From Verrucomicrobiota bacterium (GTDB taxonomy: Bacteria; Verrucomicrobiota; Verrucomicrobiia; Chthoniobacterales; SZAS-18), in assembly GCA_018240025.1 (NCBI GenBank), contig JAFEGM010000085.1, forward strand, positions 1-42,821: 42,821 nucleotides of DNA, written 5' to 3'. Both the position numbers and the translations under genes were made by a program. Below, piece by piece: positions 8,552 through 16,811 of the stretch (positions within the stretch are counted from its first letter, which is position 1; the number at the start of each line of letters is the position of its first letter). The notes beneath the pieces are model-generated. The model did no database searches. It was given only the letters and a program-made list of their open reading frames with translations, and was not told where the DNA came from.

Positions 8552-8642
8552 TCGGTCGCAGCTTCGGGCAGCCCGCGGCGAACGGGGGAAGTGCGTACCT
8601 CGAGGTCGGGCGCGTGTTCGCCACGCCCCGTCGTCGTCACCC

Positions 8643-8664
8643 GGTCACCCCGGTGACCTTTCTC
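8643..8664 (+). terminator. Probable terminator after the EF-hand gene
   Basis: A perfect 7-bp stem (GGTCACC, loop CC, GGTGACC; 8643-8658) is followed by TTTCTC. It sits between the convergent EF-hand and response-regulator genes and could serve both. The U-tract is short, so intrinsic termination is likely but not certain. Confidence 0.45.
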
Positions 8665-8694
8665 AAGGAACGGCTGCCTCCGACGCGCCAAGAC

Positions 8695-9327
8695 TCAACG
8701 TTCGCCGCGCGCCTTCGCCACCGCCTCGGTCCGGCTGCGCACGTGCAGCTTCTCGTAGATGTGGCGGAGGTGGTTCTTCACCGTCCAAACGCTGAGCCCG
8801 AGCGTCTCCGCGACTTCCTTGTCGGCCAGGCCGCGCGCGACGTGGCCGAGCAACTCGCGCTCTCGGGCCGTCAGTTCGGCCAGCGCAGCGGCTGGCGTGG
8901 ACGCTGGCTTGGCGAAGGTTTGCACGACCTTGCGGGCCACGCCGGGCGACATCGGCGATCCGCCCGCCAGCGCTTCGTGCAGTCCCGCGGCGATCTGCGC
9001 TGCGCTCTGCGTTTTCAGCAGATAGCCGACGGCACCGGCCTGCAGTGAACTGAAGATCGAGGCGGCATCGTCGTGGCTGGTCAGCATGACGCAGACGATC
9101 TCGGGTCGCAGCGCATGGATGCGCTGCACCGCCTCCGGGCCGGGCTCGCGCGGCATGCGGACATCTACCAGGGCCGTGTTGGCCTCGACCAGCGCCTCGC
9201 GCGGCACTTGCCCGAGCGAGGCCGCGGCGGCCAGGACGCGCACCCGCGGCTCGTCGCCGAGCGCTTGCGCCAGCGTCCGCCGAAAGCCGGGATCGTCGTC
9301 GAGGAGAATGGCCTGCACGAGCTGCAC
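8695..9327 (-). CDS. Response regulator, NarL/FixJ (LuxR-type) family
   Basis: A 210-residue DNA-binding two-component regulator. The receiver domain (residues 1 to about 120) has the acidic pocket LLDDD at 8-12, the phospho-acceptor Asp55 (in LVDVRMP), Thr83 and Lys105 (YLLKT), so all key residues are present. The C-terminal LuxR-type helix-turn-helix (about 145-205) is recognised by LTARERELL, GLADKEVAETL and VKNHLRHIYEKL. No histidine kinase gene is adjacent, so its partner is unknown. It lies 51 bp downstream of the GT9 gene on the same strand and may be the last gene of that transcription unit, although there is no obvious functional link. Confidence 0.9.
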   Translation of the reverse strand: MQLVQAILLDDDPGFRRTLAQALGDEPRVRVLAAAASLGQVPREALVEANTALVDVRMPREPGPEAVQRIHALRPEIVCVMLTSHDDAASIFSSLQAGAVGYLLKTQSAAQIAAGLHEALAGGSPMSPGVARKVVQTFAKPASTPAAALAELTARERELLGHVARGLADKEVAETLGLSVWTVKNHLRHIYEKLHVRSRTEAVAKARGER

Positions 9328-9378
9328 GCTTCGATCAGACCCACCGGAGGCTCGCTGCGCAAGCTTGCGCCCCAGGCC

Positions 9379-10332
9379 TCAAGGTCGATCGGCGGACGCC
9401 AGGGCGGCCAGGACCTCGGCGACCTCCAGGCGGTGCAGATCGCCGCCAGGTGCCCGCAGGCAGTGGGCGCGCGGCTGGGGCGGCGCCCAGACGGTCGCGT
9501 CGCTCGGACCGAAGAGCTGCAGGGCCGGTCGCCCCAGCGCGGCGGCGAGATGGCCCAGGCCGCTGTCGTGGCCGAGGAAGCGCTCGCAGGCGGCCAACAG
9601 GCCGGCGACTTCGAGCAGCGGTCGATGGGCGGCCATCTGCACTCGGGCGGGCGGGAGACCGGCGACGACCTCGGCGAGGGCTGCCTCGTCCGCTTCGCCG
9701 CCGAGCACTAGCAAACGAAGGCCCGGGTCTGCCTGGAGGAGCTGACGGAGCAATTCGACCCAGCGCGCGGCCGGCCAGTTCTTGCGGGGACTGCCGCTGC
9801 CGGGGTGAACGGCGAACCAGCGGCCGGTGCGCAGCGTCAGCTCGGCCTGATCGTGCACCGCGCAGGGCAGGCTGAGGCGGAAGTCTGCCGGGTTCGAGGC
9901 GTGCAGCCCGAGCGCTGGCGCGACGGAGGCGAGCAACTGGCGCGTGGCCGGACCGCCACCGTCGCGCGGACGCGGCAGTCCAGGCACAAATTGGACCTCC
10001 TCGCCGACCGCGCCGGCCAACGCTTCGGCTGGATCGTGCAGGAACGAGACGACGCGGGCGAAGCCGCGCAGCCAGGCGGTAAGTTCCGCCGCGGGTTGCC
10101 CCGCCGGCCGAAAGACCGTCGCGAAGTCCGCCGCGCCGAGGTCGCGCGTTTCCTCGGCCAGGCCGCCGGCGATCGCCAGCGGACCCACCGACGGCGCGCA
10201 GGCCACGGCCAGCCGCTCGCCGGGGAAACGCTCCCGCAGGGCCGCCAGGATCGGCAGCGTGACGACGAAATCGCCGATGGCTCCACCCCGCAGCACGAGC
10301 GTGCCGGCCGGGGCTGAGGAGGCATCGGTCAT
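9379..10332 (-). CDS. Glycosyltransferase family 9 (heptosyltransferase-like)
   Basis: A 317-residue cytosolic or membrane-associated transferase of the ADP-heptose:LPS heptosyltransferase family (GT-B fold), acting on lipopolysaccharide core or a related glycan. The N-terminus (LVLRGGAIGDFVVTLP) matches the family motif with the conserved RxxxxGDxxxxxP pattern. The middle AVHPGSGSPRKNWP is the HPGSG..KxWP acceptor/donor motif, and FLGHDSGLGHLAAALG with LFGPSD is the nucleotide-sugar binding part. I placed the start at ATG 10330-10332 because upstream residues in the frame are non-homologous overlap with the fadB side. It lies 92 bp after fadB on the same strand. No other LPS genes are close, so the acceptor is not known. 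Confidence 0.88.
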   Translation of the reverse strand: MTDASSAPAGTLVLRGGAIGDFVVTLPILAALRERFPGERLAVACAPSVGPLAIAGGLAEETRDLGAADFATVFRPAGQPAAELTAWLRGFARVVSFLHDPAEALAGAVGEEVQFVPGLPRPRDGGGPATRQLLASVAPALGLHASNPADFRLSLPCAVHDQAELTLRTGRWFAVHPGSGSPRKNWPAARWVELLRQLLQADPGLRLLVLGGEADEAALAEVVAGLPPARVQMAAHRPLLEVAGLLAACERFLGHDSGLGHLAAALGRPALQLFGPSDATVWAPPQPRAHCLRAPGGDLHRLEVAEVLAALASADRP

Positions 10333-10424
10333 GGCTGGAAGGTGTACGACGCTGACCGCCCCGCGATGCACTCGCCACGAAGCGGCGACGGCACCGGGCC
10401 GCCGCCGTCTCAAACGTTCACTGC

Positions 10425-12560
10425 TCAGGCCGCCGGATAGAACCCAGCGCCCTTTGCGGCCATCGACTTGAGCATCTCGCAGGGCGCAAAGCGCTCGCCG
10501 TACTTGGTGGCGAGCTCCTCCAGGCGCGCCACGACCTTCGGCAGGCCGAGGCTGTCGGCGTAGCGCAGCGGACCGCCGCGGAACGGCGCCCAGCCGGTGC
10601 CGAGAATCATCGAGAAATCGACGTCCTCGGGCGCCTCGACCACCTTCTCGGCCAGCACGCGGGCAGCCTCGTTGATCATGGGCAGAATGAGCCGGTCGAC
10701 GAAGAGGGTGGGCTCGGCCGGCTTGCGCGGGGGCAGGCCGGGGAAGCGCTCGATCTCGACGTTGAACGGCGGTTTGCCGCTCTCCTTGCCGTCGTAGACG
10801 TAGAAGCCGCGCCCGCCCTTCCGGCCGAGCAGCTTGCGATTCGCCATCTCGGCCATGAGCGGGCCGGGATGGAACGCCGGCGAGGTCAGGCGCTCGCTCA
10901 GGTCCTTCGCCACGTGCGCGCCGACATCGATGCCGATCTGGTCGATCAGCCGCAGCGGCCCGAGCGGCATGCCGAAACGCTCCAGCGCGGTGTCGATGTC
11001 GACCACGCTGTAGCCTTCCGCGATGAGCTGGCCGGCCTCGGCGATGTAGGGCGTGAGCACGCGATTGACCAGGAATCCGGGGCGGTCGCGCACGATGACC
11101 GGCATCTTGCCGATGCCCTTCACGAAGCGCAGCGCGGTGTCGAGCGCGGCGGCGTCGGTGCGGTCGCCGCGGATGATCTCCACCAGCTGCATCTTGTGCA
11201 CCGGATTGAAGAAATGGATGCCGACCACGCGGCCCGGATTCTTCAGCGCCGAGGCGATGGAATCGATCGAGAGCGCGGAGGTGTTCGTGGCGAGCACGAC
11301 GTCGTCGGCCGTGGACGCTTCGAGTTCGGCGAAGAGCTTCTGCTTGAGGTCGAGCCGCTCGACGGCCGCTTCGATGACGAGGTCGACGTTGCGCAACGGC
11401 ACATTGCCCGCGACCGGCACGATGCGGTCGGTGGCCGCGCGCGCCTCGGTCGGCGTCATCTTCTTGCGCTTCACCGCATCGCCGAAGAGCTTCTGGATCG
11501 AGGCCATGCCTTTGGCCAGCGGCTCTGCGCCGATGTCGCGCAAGGTCACGCCGAAGCCGCGCGCAGCCAGCCACTGGGCGATGCCCGCGCCCATCACGCC
11601 CGAGCCGATGACGGCGGCGCGCTCGATCTTGCGCGGCTCCTTGATGGCGCCCGCGAGCGTGGGCAGATCGTCCGGCAGCGCCAGCTTCTTGGCGCGCTCG
11701 GTGAGCAGGAAGATGCCGAGCAACTGCCGGGCGATGGGGCCGGTGGCCAGTTCGATGAAGGCCTGCTTCTCCAGCGCGAAGCCCTGCTCCTTGGTGCCCT
11801 TGAGCGCCTGGACAGCGACTTCGAGCGCCTTGTACGGAGCGGGATAATGTCCGCCCGTCTTGGCCGTGACCGAGGCGCGGGCCTGGCGGGCGACCAACGC
11901 GGCCGCCGGTCCGAGATTCATCCACTGCTTCGGCAGCGGGCCGCGCTTGCCCTTCTTGATCAGCCCTTCCGCGAGCTGCAGGAGCGATTCGCGCGGGCCG
12001 ACCGCATCGAAGAGCCCGGCCTTCAGCGCCGGCACCGCCGCGAGCTGCTTGCCGCCGAGGATGACCTCGAGCGCCTTGGGCAATCCGACCAACCGCGGCA
12101 GCAGCGTGCTGCCGCCCCAGCCTGGAAGAATGCCGATCTGCACCTCGGGCAGGCCGATCTTCGTCTCCTTGGCCGTCGAGCCCACGCGGTAGTCGCAGGC
12201 CAGCGAGATCTCGCAGCCGCCGCCGAGAGCAAGGCCGTGGATGGCCGCCACGCTCGGGATCGGCAGCGCGGTGATGCGCGAGAACGTGTTATGCCCCAGC
12301 GAGATGAGCGCGCCGAGCTTCTCCGGTGTCGGATCCTTCGTGAAGCCGATGAGGTCGGCGCCGGCGAAGAAGAACTTCGGCTTGCCGCTGGTGATGACGA
12401 GCCCCTTCACGCCCTTGGCTTCGGCCGAGCCGAGGAAGTCGAGGTGCGCATTGAGCTCCGCGAACGTCTGCTCGCAGAAGATGTTGGCCGAGGAATCCGG
12501 GCGATCGAAGGTGATCACACAGATCCCGGAAGGAGTGATGGTGCGGGAAGAGTTAGACAT
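10425..12560 (-). CDS. fadB: Fatty-acid oxidation complex alpha subunit (enoyl-CoA hydratase / 3-hydroxyacyl-CoA dehydrogenase)
   Basis: Bifunctional beta-oxidation enzyme of 711 residues. The N-terminal crotonase domain (1 to about 190) shows HGLALGGGCEISLACDYR, the CoA oxyanion-hole region, and GLPEVQIGILPGWGG, with the catalytic Glu. The second half has the NAD-binding motif VIGSGVMGAGIAQWLAARG, the 3-hydroxyacyl-CoA dehydrogenase signature GIHFFNPVHKMQLVEII (catalytic His) and a duplicated C-terminal helical domain (RPGFLVNRVL and DRLILPMINEAA). The start MSNSSRT at 12560 fits the homology; the frame stays open further upstream only because it runs through a pyrimidine-rich heptamer repeat. 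There is no Shine-Dalgarno sequence, and the coding strand reads CCCCCTCCC directly before the ATG. It forms a functional pair with fadA, from which it is separated by a four-helix-bundle gene. Confidence 0.95.
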   Translation of the reverse strand: MSNSSRTITPSGICVITFDRPDSSANIFCEQTFAELNAHLDFLGSAEAKGVKGLVITSGKPKFFFAGADLIGFTKDPTPEKLGALISLGHNTFSRITALPIPSVAAIHGLALGGGCEISLACDYRVGSTAKETKIGLPEVQIGILPGWGGSTLLPRLVGLPKALEVILGGKQLAAVPALKAGLFDAVGPRESLLQLAEGLIKKGKRGPLPKQWMNLGPAAALVARQARASVTAKTGGHYPAPYKALEVAVQALKGTKEQGFALEKQAFIELATGPIARQLLGIFLLTERAKKLALPDDLPTLAGAIKEPRKIERAAVIGSGVMGAGIAQWLAARGFGVTLRDIGAEPLAKGMASIQKLFGDAVKRKKMTPTEARAATDRIVPVAGNVPLRNVDLVIEAAVERLDLKQKLFAELEASTADDVVLATNTSALSIDSIASALKNPGRVVGIHFFNPVHKMQLVEIIRGDRTDAAALDTALRFVKGIGKMPVIVRDRPGFLVNRVLTPYIAEAGQLIAEGYSVVDIDTALERFGMPLGPLRLIDQIGIDVGAHVAKDLSERLTSPAFHPGPLMAEMANRKLLGRKGGRGFYVYDGKESGKPPFNVEIERFPGLPPRKPAEPTLFVDRLILPMINEAARVLAEKVVEAPEDVDFSMILGTGWAPFRGGPLRYADSLGLPKVVARLEELATKYGERFAPCEMLKSMAAKGAGFYPAA

Positions 12561-12569
12561 GGGAGGGGG

Positions 12570-12604
12570 AAAGGAAGAAGGAGGAAGGACGAAGGATGAA
12601 GGGC
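12570..12604. repeat. Heptamer repeat, arm 1 of an inverted pair
   Basis: Five 7-bp units (AAAGGAA, GAAGGAG, GAAGGAC, GAAGGAT, GAAGGGC) begin 10 bp upstream of the fadB start codon. The same motif in the opposite orientation occupies 13177-13211, two bases from the fadA stop codon. The two arms bracket the four-helix-bundle gene. On the fadB coding strand the repeat reads as a CU-rich tract occupying the ribosome-binding region. Confidence 0.85.
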
Positions 12605-12646
12605 GGGCGGTCGGTGCCGCGGACAGCGAAGGGGCTGCAGTCATGA

Positions 12647-13114
12647 CTAGGGGTTTGAGCGGGGGCGCGTTTTGGCGGCAGGTTTTCGTCGAGTGGTTTT
12701 CACGCCGGCCGTGAAGATCCGGCAGAGGTCCTCCGTCTCGGCGAGGATGAGGGCCAGACGCGGGGCAGGCATCACTTCGGCGCGCACGAGCAACGTGAGC
12801 CAGTAGTGCGTCTCCTCCGCTTCCTTGAGTGCATCGCCAAGTTTGGCGATCAGCTCGGCATTGGAACGGGCTCGCCGCGCCTCGCGATAGTTCGCACCGA
12901 CCGAAGTGCCGGAGCGAAGCAGTTGATGCCCGAGCACGGCGGCCTCTCCTCGCTTCGGCAGAGATTGGAAGACGCGGATGATTCGAACCGCGAAGTCGAG
13001 CGTGCGCTCCGCGAGGTCGGCCGGAGAAGGCGTGCCGTCGGCGGTCGGCTCCTGCAGGCGAGAGGCTGCGGCATCCAGGACCTCGGAATACCGCAGAGGC
13101 TCCACGCCCGACAT
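12647..13114 (-). CDS. Four-helix-bundle protein (23S rRNA intervening-sequence protein family)
   Basis: A 155-residue basic helical protein of the TIGR02436/IVP type. The recognisable core is DLAERTLDFAVRIIRVF, then HQLLRSGTSVGANYREA and a helix pair through KEAEETHYWLTLL, which match the family's four helices. The C-terminus is Lys/Arg-rich. Members occur inside 23S rRNA genes and as free-standing genes; the Avd protein of diversity-generating retroelements is a structural relative. The function is unknown. I chose ATG 13114 because the longer frame from 13198 begins inside the flanking heptamer repeat. Its position between fadA and fadB, bracketed by inverted repeats, suggests an inserted cassette rather than a member of the pathway. 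Confidence 0.8.
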   Translation of the reverse strand: MSGVEPLRYSEVLDAAASRLQEPTADGTPSPADLAERTLDFAVRIIRVFQSLPKRGEAAVLGHQLLRSGTSVGANYREARRARSNAELIAKLGDALKEAEETHYWLTLLVRAEVMPAPRLALILAETEDLCRIFTAGVKTTRRKPAAKTRPRSNP

Positions 13115-13176
13115 CTTCGCTGGCGAGATCCGACTGCGCCGAACCTTGCGCAACGGTCGTCCGTTCCGCCTCGGCC

Positions 13177-13211
13177 CCCTTCCTCCTTCAGCCTTCATCC
13201 TTCTTCCTTTG
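13177..13211. repeat. Heptamer repeat, arm 2 of an inverted pair
   Basis: Five 7-bp units (CCCTTCC, TCCTTCA, GCCTTCA, TCCTTCT, TCCTTTG) in the orientation opposite to 12570-12604. It ends two bases before the fadA stop codon (13214-13216). Confidence 0.85.
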
Positions 13212-13213
13212 CT

Positions 13214-14512
13214 TCAGACCGTTTCGAGCCAGAGCGCTCCGCCCTGGCCGCCGCCGACGCAGAGCGTGACGACCGCGCGCTTGCCGTTGCGGCGCTTGAG
13301 TTCCTTGAGCGCAGTCAGGACGAGACGCGCGCCGCTGGAGCCGACCGGATGGCCGAGGGCGACCGCGCCGCCGTTGACGTTGAGAATCTCGTCGGGGATC
13401 TCGCCGAGGGCGCCGTCGCGGCCGAGGTATTTGCGGCCGAATTCATCCGATTTGGCCGCGCGCTGGCAGCCGATGACCTGGGCGGCGAAGGCCTCGTTGA
13501 TCTCGATGAGATCGGCGTCCTTCAGCTTGAGCCCCGTCTGCTGCTCGACCCGATTGAGCGCGAAGACCGGTCCCAGGCCCATGCGGGTGGGATCGCAGCC
13601 GGCGTAGTCGAAGGCGACGAGGCGGCCGAGCGGCTGCAGGCCGGACTTCTTCAGCGCGGCTTCGCTCATGACGAGCAGCGCGACGGCGCCGTCGGTGATC
13701 TGCGAGGCATTGCCCGCCGTGACGATGCCGGTGCCCTTTTCGAAGACCGGCTTGAGCTTGCCGAGCGCCTCCATGCTCTGGCCTTCGCGCGGGCCGTTGT
13801 CGTCCTGCATGACGCTGGCGTCGCCGTTCTTCGCGCTGAGCAGTGCGGGCACGATTTCCTCGCGCAGCTTCTCGCGGGCGGCGATGGCGCGGTGATGCGA
13901 GCGCATCGAAAATTCGTCGGCTTCCTGCCGGCTGATCTTGAAATCGCGCGCGATGTTCTCCGCCGTCTGGCCCATGTTCAGGCCGCAGACGGGATCGGTC
14001 AGGCCGAGCTGCAGGCCGATGACCGGAGCCATCAGCTCACCCGGGCGGAAGGCCAGCATGGCCTTGACCCGGTCGCCGGTGGTTTTGGCGCGGGCCATGG
14101 CGCCGAACTTCTTCACGTTCGTCTGGCTGTACAGCAGCGGCACCTGCGACATGTTCTCCGCGCCGCCGACGAGGAAGACGTCGCCGCGCCCGGCATTCAT
14201 CTTCTCGGCCGCCTGCGTGACCGCCTCGAAGCCGCTGGCGCAGTTGCGGTGCACCGTGATGCCCGGCACCTGCTGCGGGACGCCGGCGCGCAGGCCGATG
14301 ACCCGGCCGACATTGGCCGATTCCGCCGGCTGGGCCACGCAGCCGAAGATGACCTCCTCGATCTGCGCCGGGTCGAACCCCGTGCGGGCCAGCACCTCGA
14401 CCGAGGCGAGGCGGCCGAGCTCGTCCGCCGCCTTGTCGGCCAGCAGGGTGCCCATTTTGGAATACGGCGTGCGCGCGCCGGCGACGATGTAGAGGGGTTC
14501 GCGAAGCTTCAT
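13214..14512 (-). CDS. fadA: Acetyl-CoA acyltransferase (3-ketoacyl-CoA thiolase)
   Basis: A thiolase of 432 residues that cleaves 3-ketoacyl-CoA with CoA in the last step of beta-oxidation. The N-terminus AGARTPYSKMGTLL is typical. The nucleophilic Cys lies in HRNCASGFEAV, the NEAFA motif in LIEINEAFAAQV, the His in GGAVALGHPVGSSGAR, and the second catalytic Cys in VTLCVGGGQGGA. The length (slightly above the 390-400 of degradative AtoB types) and the pairing with fadB fit a FadA/FadI-type thiolase. The start MKLREPLYIVAG is placed at 14512; the further 28 codons upstream are unlike the family. The leader is CU-rich without a Shine-Dalgarno sequence. Two palindromes upstream (14543-14557 and 14583-14594) are candidate operators for the whole fad unit. 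Confidence 0.95.
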   Translation of the reverse strand: MKLREPLYIVAGARTPYSKMGTLLADKAADELGRLASVEVLARTGFDPAQIEEVIFGCVAQPAESANVGRVIGLRAGVPQQVPGITVHRNCASGFEAVTQAAEKMNAGRGDVFLVGGAENMSQVPLLYSQTNVKKFGAMARAKTTGDRVKAMLAFRPGELMAPVIGLQLGLTDPVCGLNMGQTAENIARDFKISRQEADEFSMRSHHRAIAAREKLREEIVPALLSAKNGDASVMQDDNGPREGQSMEALGKLKPVFEKGTGIVTAGNASQITDGAVALLVMSEAALKKSGLQPLGRLVAFDYAGCDPTRMGLGPVFALNRVEQQTGLKLKDADLIEINEAFAAQVIGCQRAAKSDEFGRKYLGRDGALGEIPDEILNVNGGAVALGHPVGSSGARLVLTALKELKRRNGKRAVVTLCVGGGQGGALWLETV

Positions 14513-14542
14513 CGGGAGGAACGTTGGCAGGGGGTGGAAATG

Positions 14543-14594
14543 CTTAACGTGGTTAAGGAATAAGCGGTCTTTTCGGAAACGCGAGTATTTACTC
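14543..14594 (-). promoter_or_regulatory. Candidate fad operator region (two palindromes)
   Basis: CTTAAC-GTG-GTTAAG (14543-14557) is a perfect 6-3-6 inverted repeat 31 bp upstream of the fadA start. GAGTA-TT-TACTC (14583-14594) is a second perfect one. The stretch between them is AT-rich for this genome, as expected of a promoter. The second palindrome loosely resembles TetR-type fatty-acid regulator sites, but no regulator gene is nearby and I cannot name the protein. Confidence 0.4.
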
Positions 14595-14679
14595 ACAATT
14601 TTTTCGCGGCACCAGCCCGACTGCGGTGCCGAGGTCCACCACGCGAGCCGACAGAGCTCGCCCCATCGGTAGCTCGCTC

Positions 14680-14747
14680 GCCGGCCGCCTTCCTTACGCC
14701 TTCCGCCTTACCCCGGTTTGAATCTTGAATCTTGATTCTTGAACCTT
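14680..14747. repeat. Heptamer repeat upstream of fadA, downstream of the DUF983 gene
   Basis: Units GAATCTT, GAATCTT, GATTCTT, GAACCTT run in exact 7-bp register from 14720 to 14747. They are preceded by a CGCCTTC/CGCCTTA stretch that also has 7-bp spacing with one 4-nt break. The head CCCGGTTTGAATCTTG (14712-14727) is identical to 2775-2790 and has near copies at 18144 and, inverted, at 17636-17652. It ends four bases before the DUF983 stop codon (14752-14754). Confidence 0.8.
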
Positions 14748-14751
14748 CCCC

Positions 14752-15297
14752 CTACCTCGCTCCCGCTGGCTCCGGCTCCGGCAGCTTCACGCCGGTGCCA
14801 CCGCCGCCTTGTCCCGGGCGCTCGGGCCGCTGGTCGCCGCCGTCGTCATCGCCGCTGTCTTCGGGCCAGTCGATGGGCACGAACGGATCGAAGAAGTGAT
14901 CGAGCGCGATGAAGAGCGCCTTGGCGTGCCGCGCGATGGCCAGTCCGAGTACTGGGGCCGGCAGTGCCACGGAAGCGATCAACACCGGAGTGGAGACGTC
15001 GGCAAAGAGTTCGAGCCACAGGTAGCTGAGCAACCCGGTCATGGCTACGAACCCGAAGTTCAGCACCCAGAGCGAGAAAAGGAAGTAGCCCGGCTCGCGC
15101 TCGTAGGGATAGCCGCAGCGCGGGCAGCCATCGAGCGGCGTGAGCCAGTCCATGATGCTGCGGGTGCGCAGCAGGGGAATGAAGATGCGCGACTGGCCGC
15201 AAACCGGGCAGCGCAGCCGCATCGCCCGCCACAGATAAGTCAGCGCGAGCCGCAGCGTCCTCGGCTCCGGCGGTGCAGCCCTGCGGCTCTCCCTCAT
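14752..15297 (-). CDS. DUF983 membrane protein with two zinc-ribbon-like CxxC motifs
   Basis: A 181-residue protein of unknown function. The N-terminal third has CPVCG and CPRCG, probably a metal-binding ribbon, followed by two hydrophobic segments (starting YFLFSLWVLNFGF and PVLIASVALPAPV). The DHFFDPFVPIDWP end of the domain is typical of DUF983. The last 35 residues are acidic, Gly/Pro-rich and probably disordered. DUF983 genes are often near cytochrome oxidase genes in Proteobacteria, but not here. It is divergent from the POT transporter with 89 bp between starts and lies upstream of fadA on the same strand, separated by a 239-bp repeat-bearing gap. Confidence 0.75.
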   Translation of the reverse strand: MRESRRAAPPEPRTLRLALTYLWRAMRLRCPVCGQSRIFIPLLRTRSIMDWLTPLDGCPRCGYPYEREPGYFLFSLWVLNFGFVAMTGLLSYLWLELFADVSTPVLIASVALPAPVLGLAIARHAKALFIALDHFFDPFVPIDWPEDSGDDDGGDQRPERPGQGGGGTGVKLPEPEPAGAR

Positions 15298-15386
15298 GCG
15301 GCGCGAGCATAGTCGGCGGGCTGAGCCGGGCGAGCCCGAAGTTCACGCTTTCCGTGGCACTGCGCCCGCTCCAAACTCCGCCGCCC

Positions 15387-16751
15387 ATGTCCACCGCCTC
15401 CGACTACCGCACCGAGCCCGACCACACGCTGACCAAGATGCCGCCCGGCATCCCCTACATCGTCGGCAACGAGGGCGCCGAGCGGTTCAGCTTCTACGGG
15501 ATGAAGGCGATCCTGCTCGTCTTCATGACCACCTACCTGGCCGACAGCGCCGGGAACAAGGCGACCATGGACCCGAACGTGGCGCAGGGTTGGTACTACC
15601 AGTTCACCTCGGCGGTCTATTACATGCCGATCCTCGGCGCGTTGCTGGCCGACGGATTTCTCGGGCGGTACCGCACGATTCTCTATCTCTCGATCGTCTA
15701 CTGCTTCGGCCATTTCGCCCTCGCCCTCGACACCACGCGCATGGGCCTGCTCATCGGCCTTTCGCTGATCGCGCTCGGCGCCGGCGGCATCAAACCCTGC
15801 GTCTCGGCCAACGTCGGCGACCAGTTCGGCCGGGGTAATGCGCACCTGCTCTCGAAGGCGTTCGGCTGGTTCTATCTCTCCATCAATTTCGCCAGCGGTA
15901 TCTCGATCTACGTCTGCCCGATCCTGCTCGAACATAAAGACTACGGTCCGCACTACGCCTTCGGTCTGCCGGGCGTGCTGATGGTCATCGCCACGATCGT
16001 GTTCTGGCTCGGCCGCCGCAAGATGGTCCACGTCCCGCCCGGGGGCACGGCGGGCTTGAAGGCGATGTTCTCGGGCGACGGCCTGAAGGTCCTGCTGAAC
16101 CTGGCCAAGGTGTACGTCTTCATCGCCATCTTCTGGGCGCTCTGGGAGCAGTCGTCCGGCGGCTCCTGGACGCTCCAGGCCAAGGCCATGGACCTCCAGA
16201 TTTTCGGCACCACGCTCCTGCCCGCCCAGGTGCAGGTGGTCAATGGGCCGTTCATCCTGCTCTTCATCCCGCTTTGCAATTACGTGCTCTATCCGTTGGT
16301 GGAGCGCTTCCTGCCCCTGACCCCGCTGCGGAAGATCGGCATCGGCCTTTTCGTCACGGCGGCGTCGTACGTGGTCATTTGGTACGTGCAGGTGCAGATC
16401 GACGGCGGCGCCAAGCCCTCGGTCTGGTGGCACATGCTGGCCTACGCCATCATCAGCCTCGGCGAGGTGATGGTCTCGGTCACCAGCCTGGAGTTCTCCT
16501 ACACGCAGGCTCCCAGCCACATGAAGAGCGCGGTCATGGCTCTTTGGCTCTTCGCCATTTCTATGGGCAGCCAGGTGGCCTCGTGGATCAACTTCTCCAT
16601 CCCGAAGCTGCAGGCCAACGGCATCAATCTGACCGGCGCCAACTACTTCGCCTTCTTCATCGGCCTGATGCTGCTGGCGGGCGTCATCTACATCTTCGTG
16701 GCCCGACGGTACCATGGGCGCGACTACGTCCTGAACCCGGAAACGACCTGA
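15387..16751 (+). CDS. POT-family proton-dependent oligopeptide transporter
   Basis: A 454-residue inner-membrane proton symporter for di- and tripeptides (PTR2/MFS superfamily). The ExxERFxxYG proton/peptide signature is present near the N-terminus as NEGAERFSFYGMKA, and the central GGIKPCVSANVGDQFG matches the second POT signature region with its conserved Gly-Gly-Ile-Lys-Pro. A FYLSINFAS segment follows, as in the family. About 12-14 transmembrane helices can be drawn. The ATG at 15387 was chosen because the sequence upstream in frame is non-hydrophobic and overlaps the divergent DUF983 gene. The leader is C-rich without a Shine-Dalgarno sequence. The M14-type hydrolase follows after 60 bp, so the two may be co-transcribed and act on peptides, which is an inference. 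Confidence 0.92.
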   Translation: MSTASDYRTEPDHTLTKMPPGIPYIVGNEGAERFSFYGMKAILLVFMTTYLADSAGNKATMDPNVAQGWYYQFTSAVYYMPILGALLADGFLGRYRTILYLSIVYCFGHFALALDTTRMGLLIGLSLIALGAGGIKPCVSANVGDQFGRGNAHLLSKAFGWFYLSINFASGISIYVCPILLEHKDYGPHYAFGLPGVLMVIATIVFWLGRRKMVHVPPGGTAGLKAMFSGDGLKVLLNLAKVYVFIAIFWALWEQSSGGSWTLQAKAMDLQIFGTTLLPAQVQVVNGPFILLFIPLCNYVLYPLVERFLPLTPLRKIGIGLFVTAASYVVIWYVQVQIDGGAKPSVWWHMLAYAIISLGEVMVSVTSLEFSYTQAPSHMKSAVMALWLFAISMGSQVASWINFSIPKLQANGINLTGANYFAFFIGLMLLAGVIYIFVARRYHGRDYVLNPETT

Positions 16752-16811
16752 TCGAGCCCGAGGTGGCTCGAATTTGCAGCCGGGCCCGGGCCGCTCGAAT
16801 GGTGCGGCCCG

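Noticed and set aside
12561..12644. N-terminal extension of FadB by 28 residues
   Set aside because: The extension is translated heptamer repeat (Pro/Ser/Phe-rich) and is not part of the crotonase domain, which begins normally at 12560.
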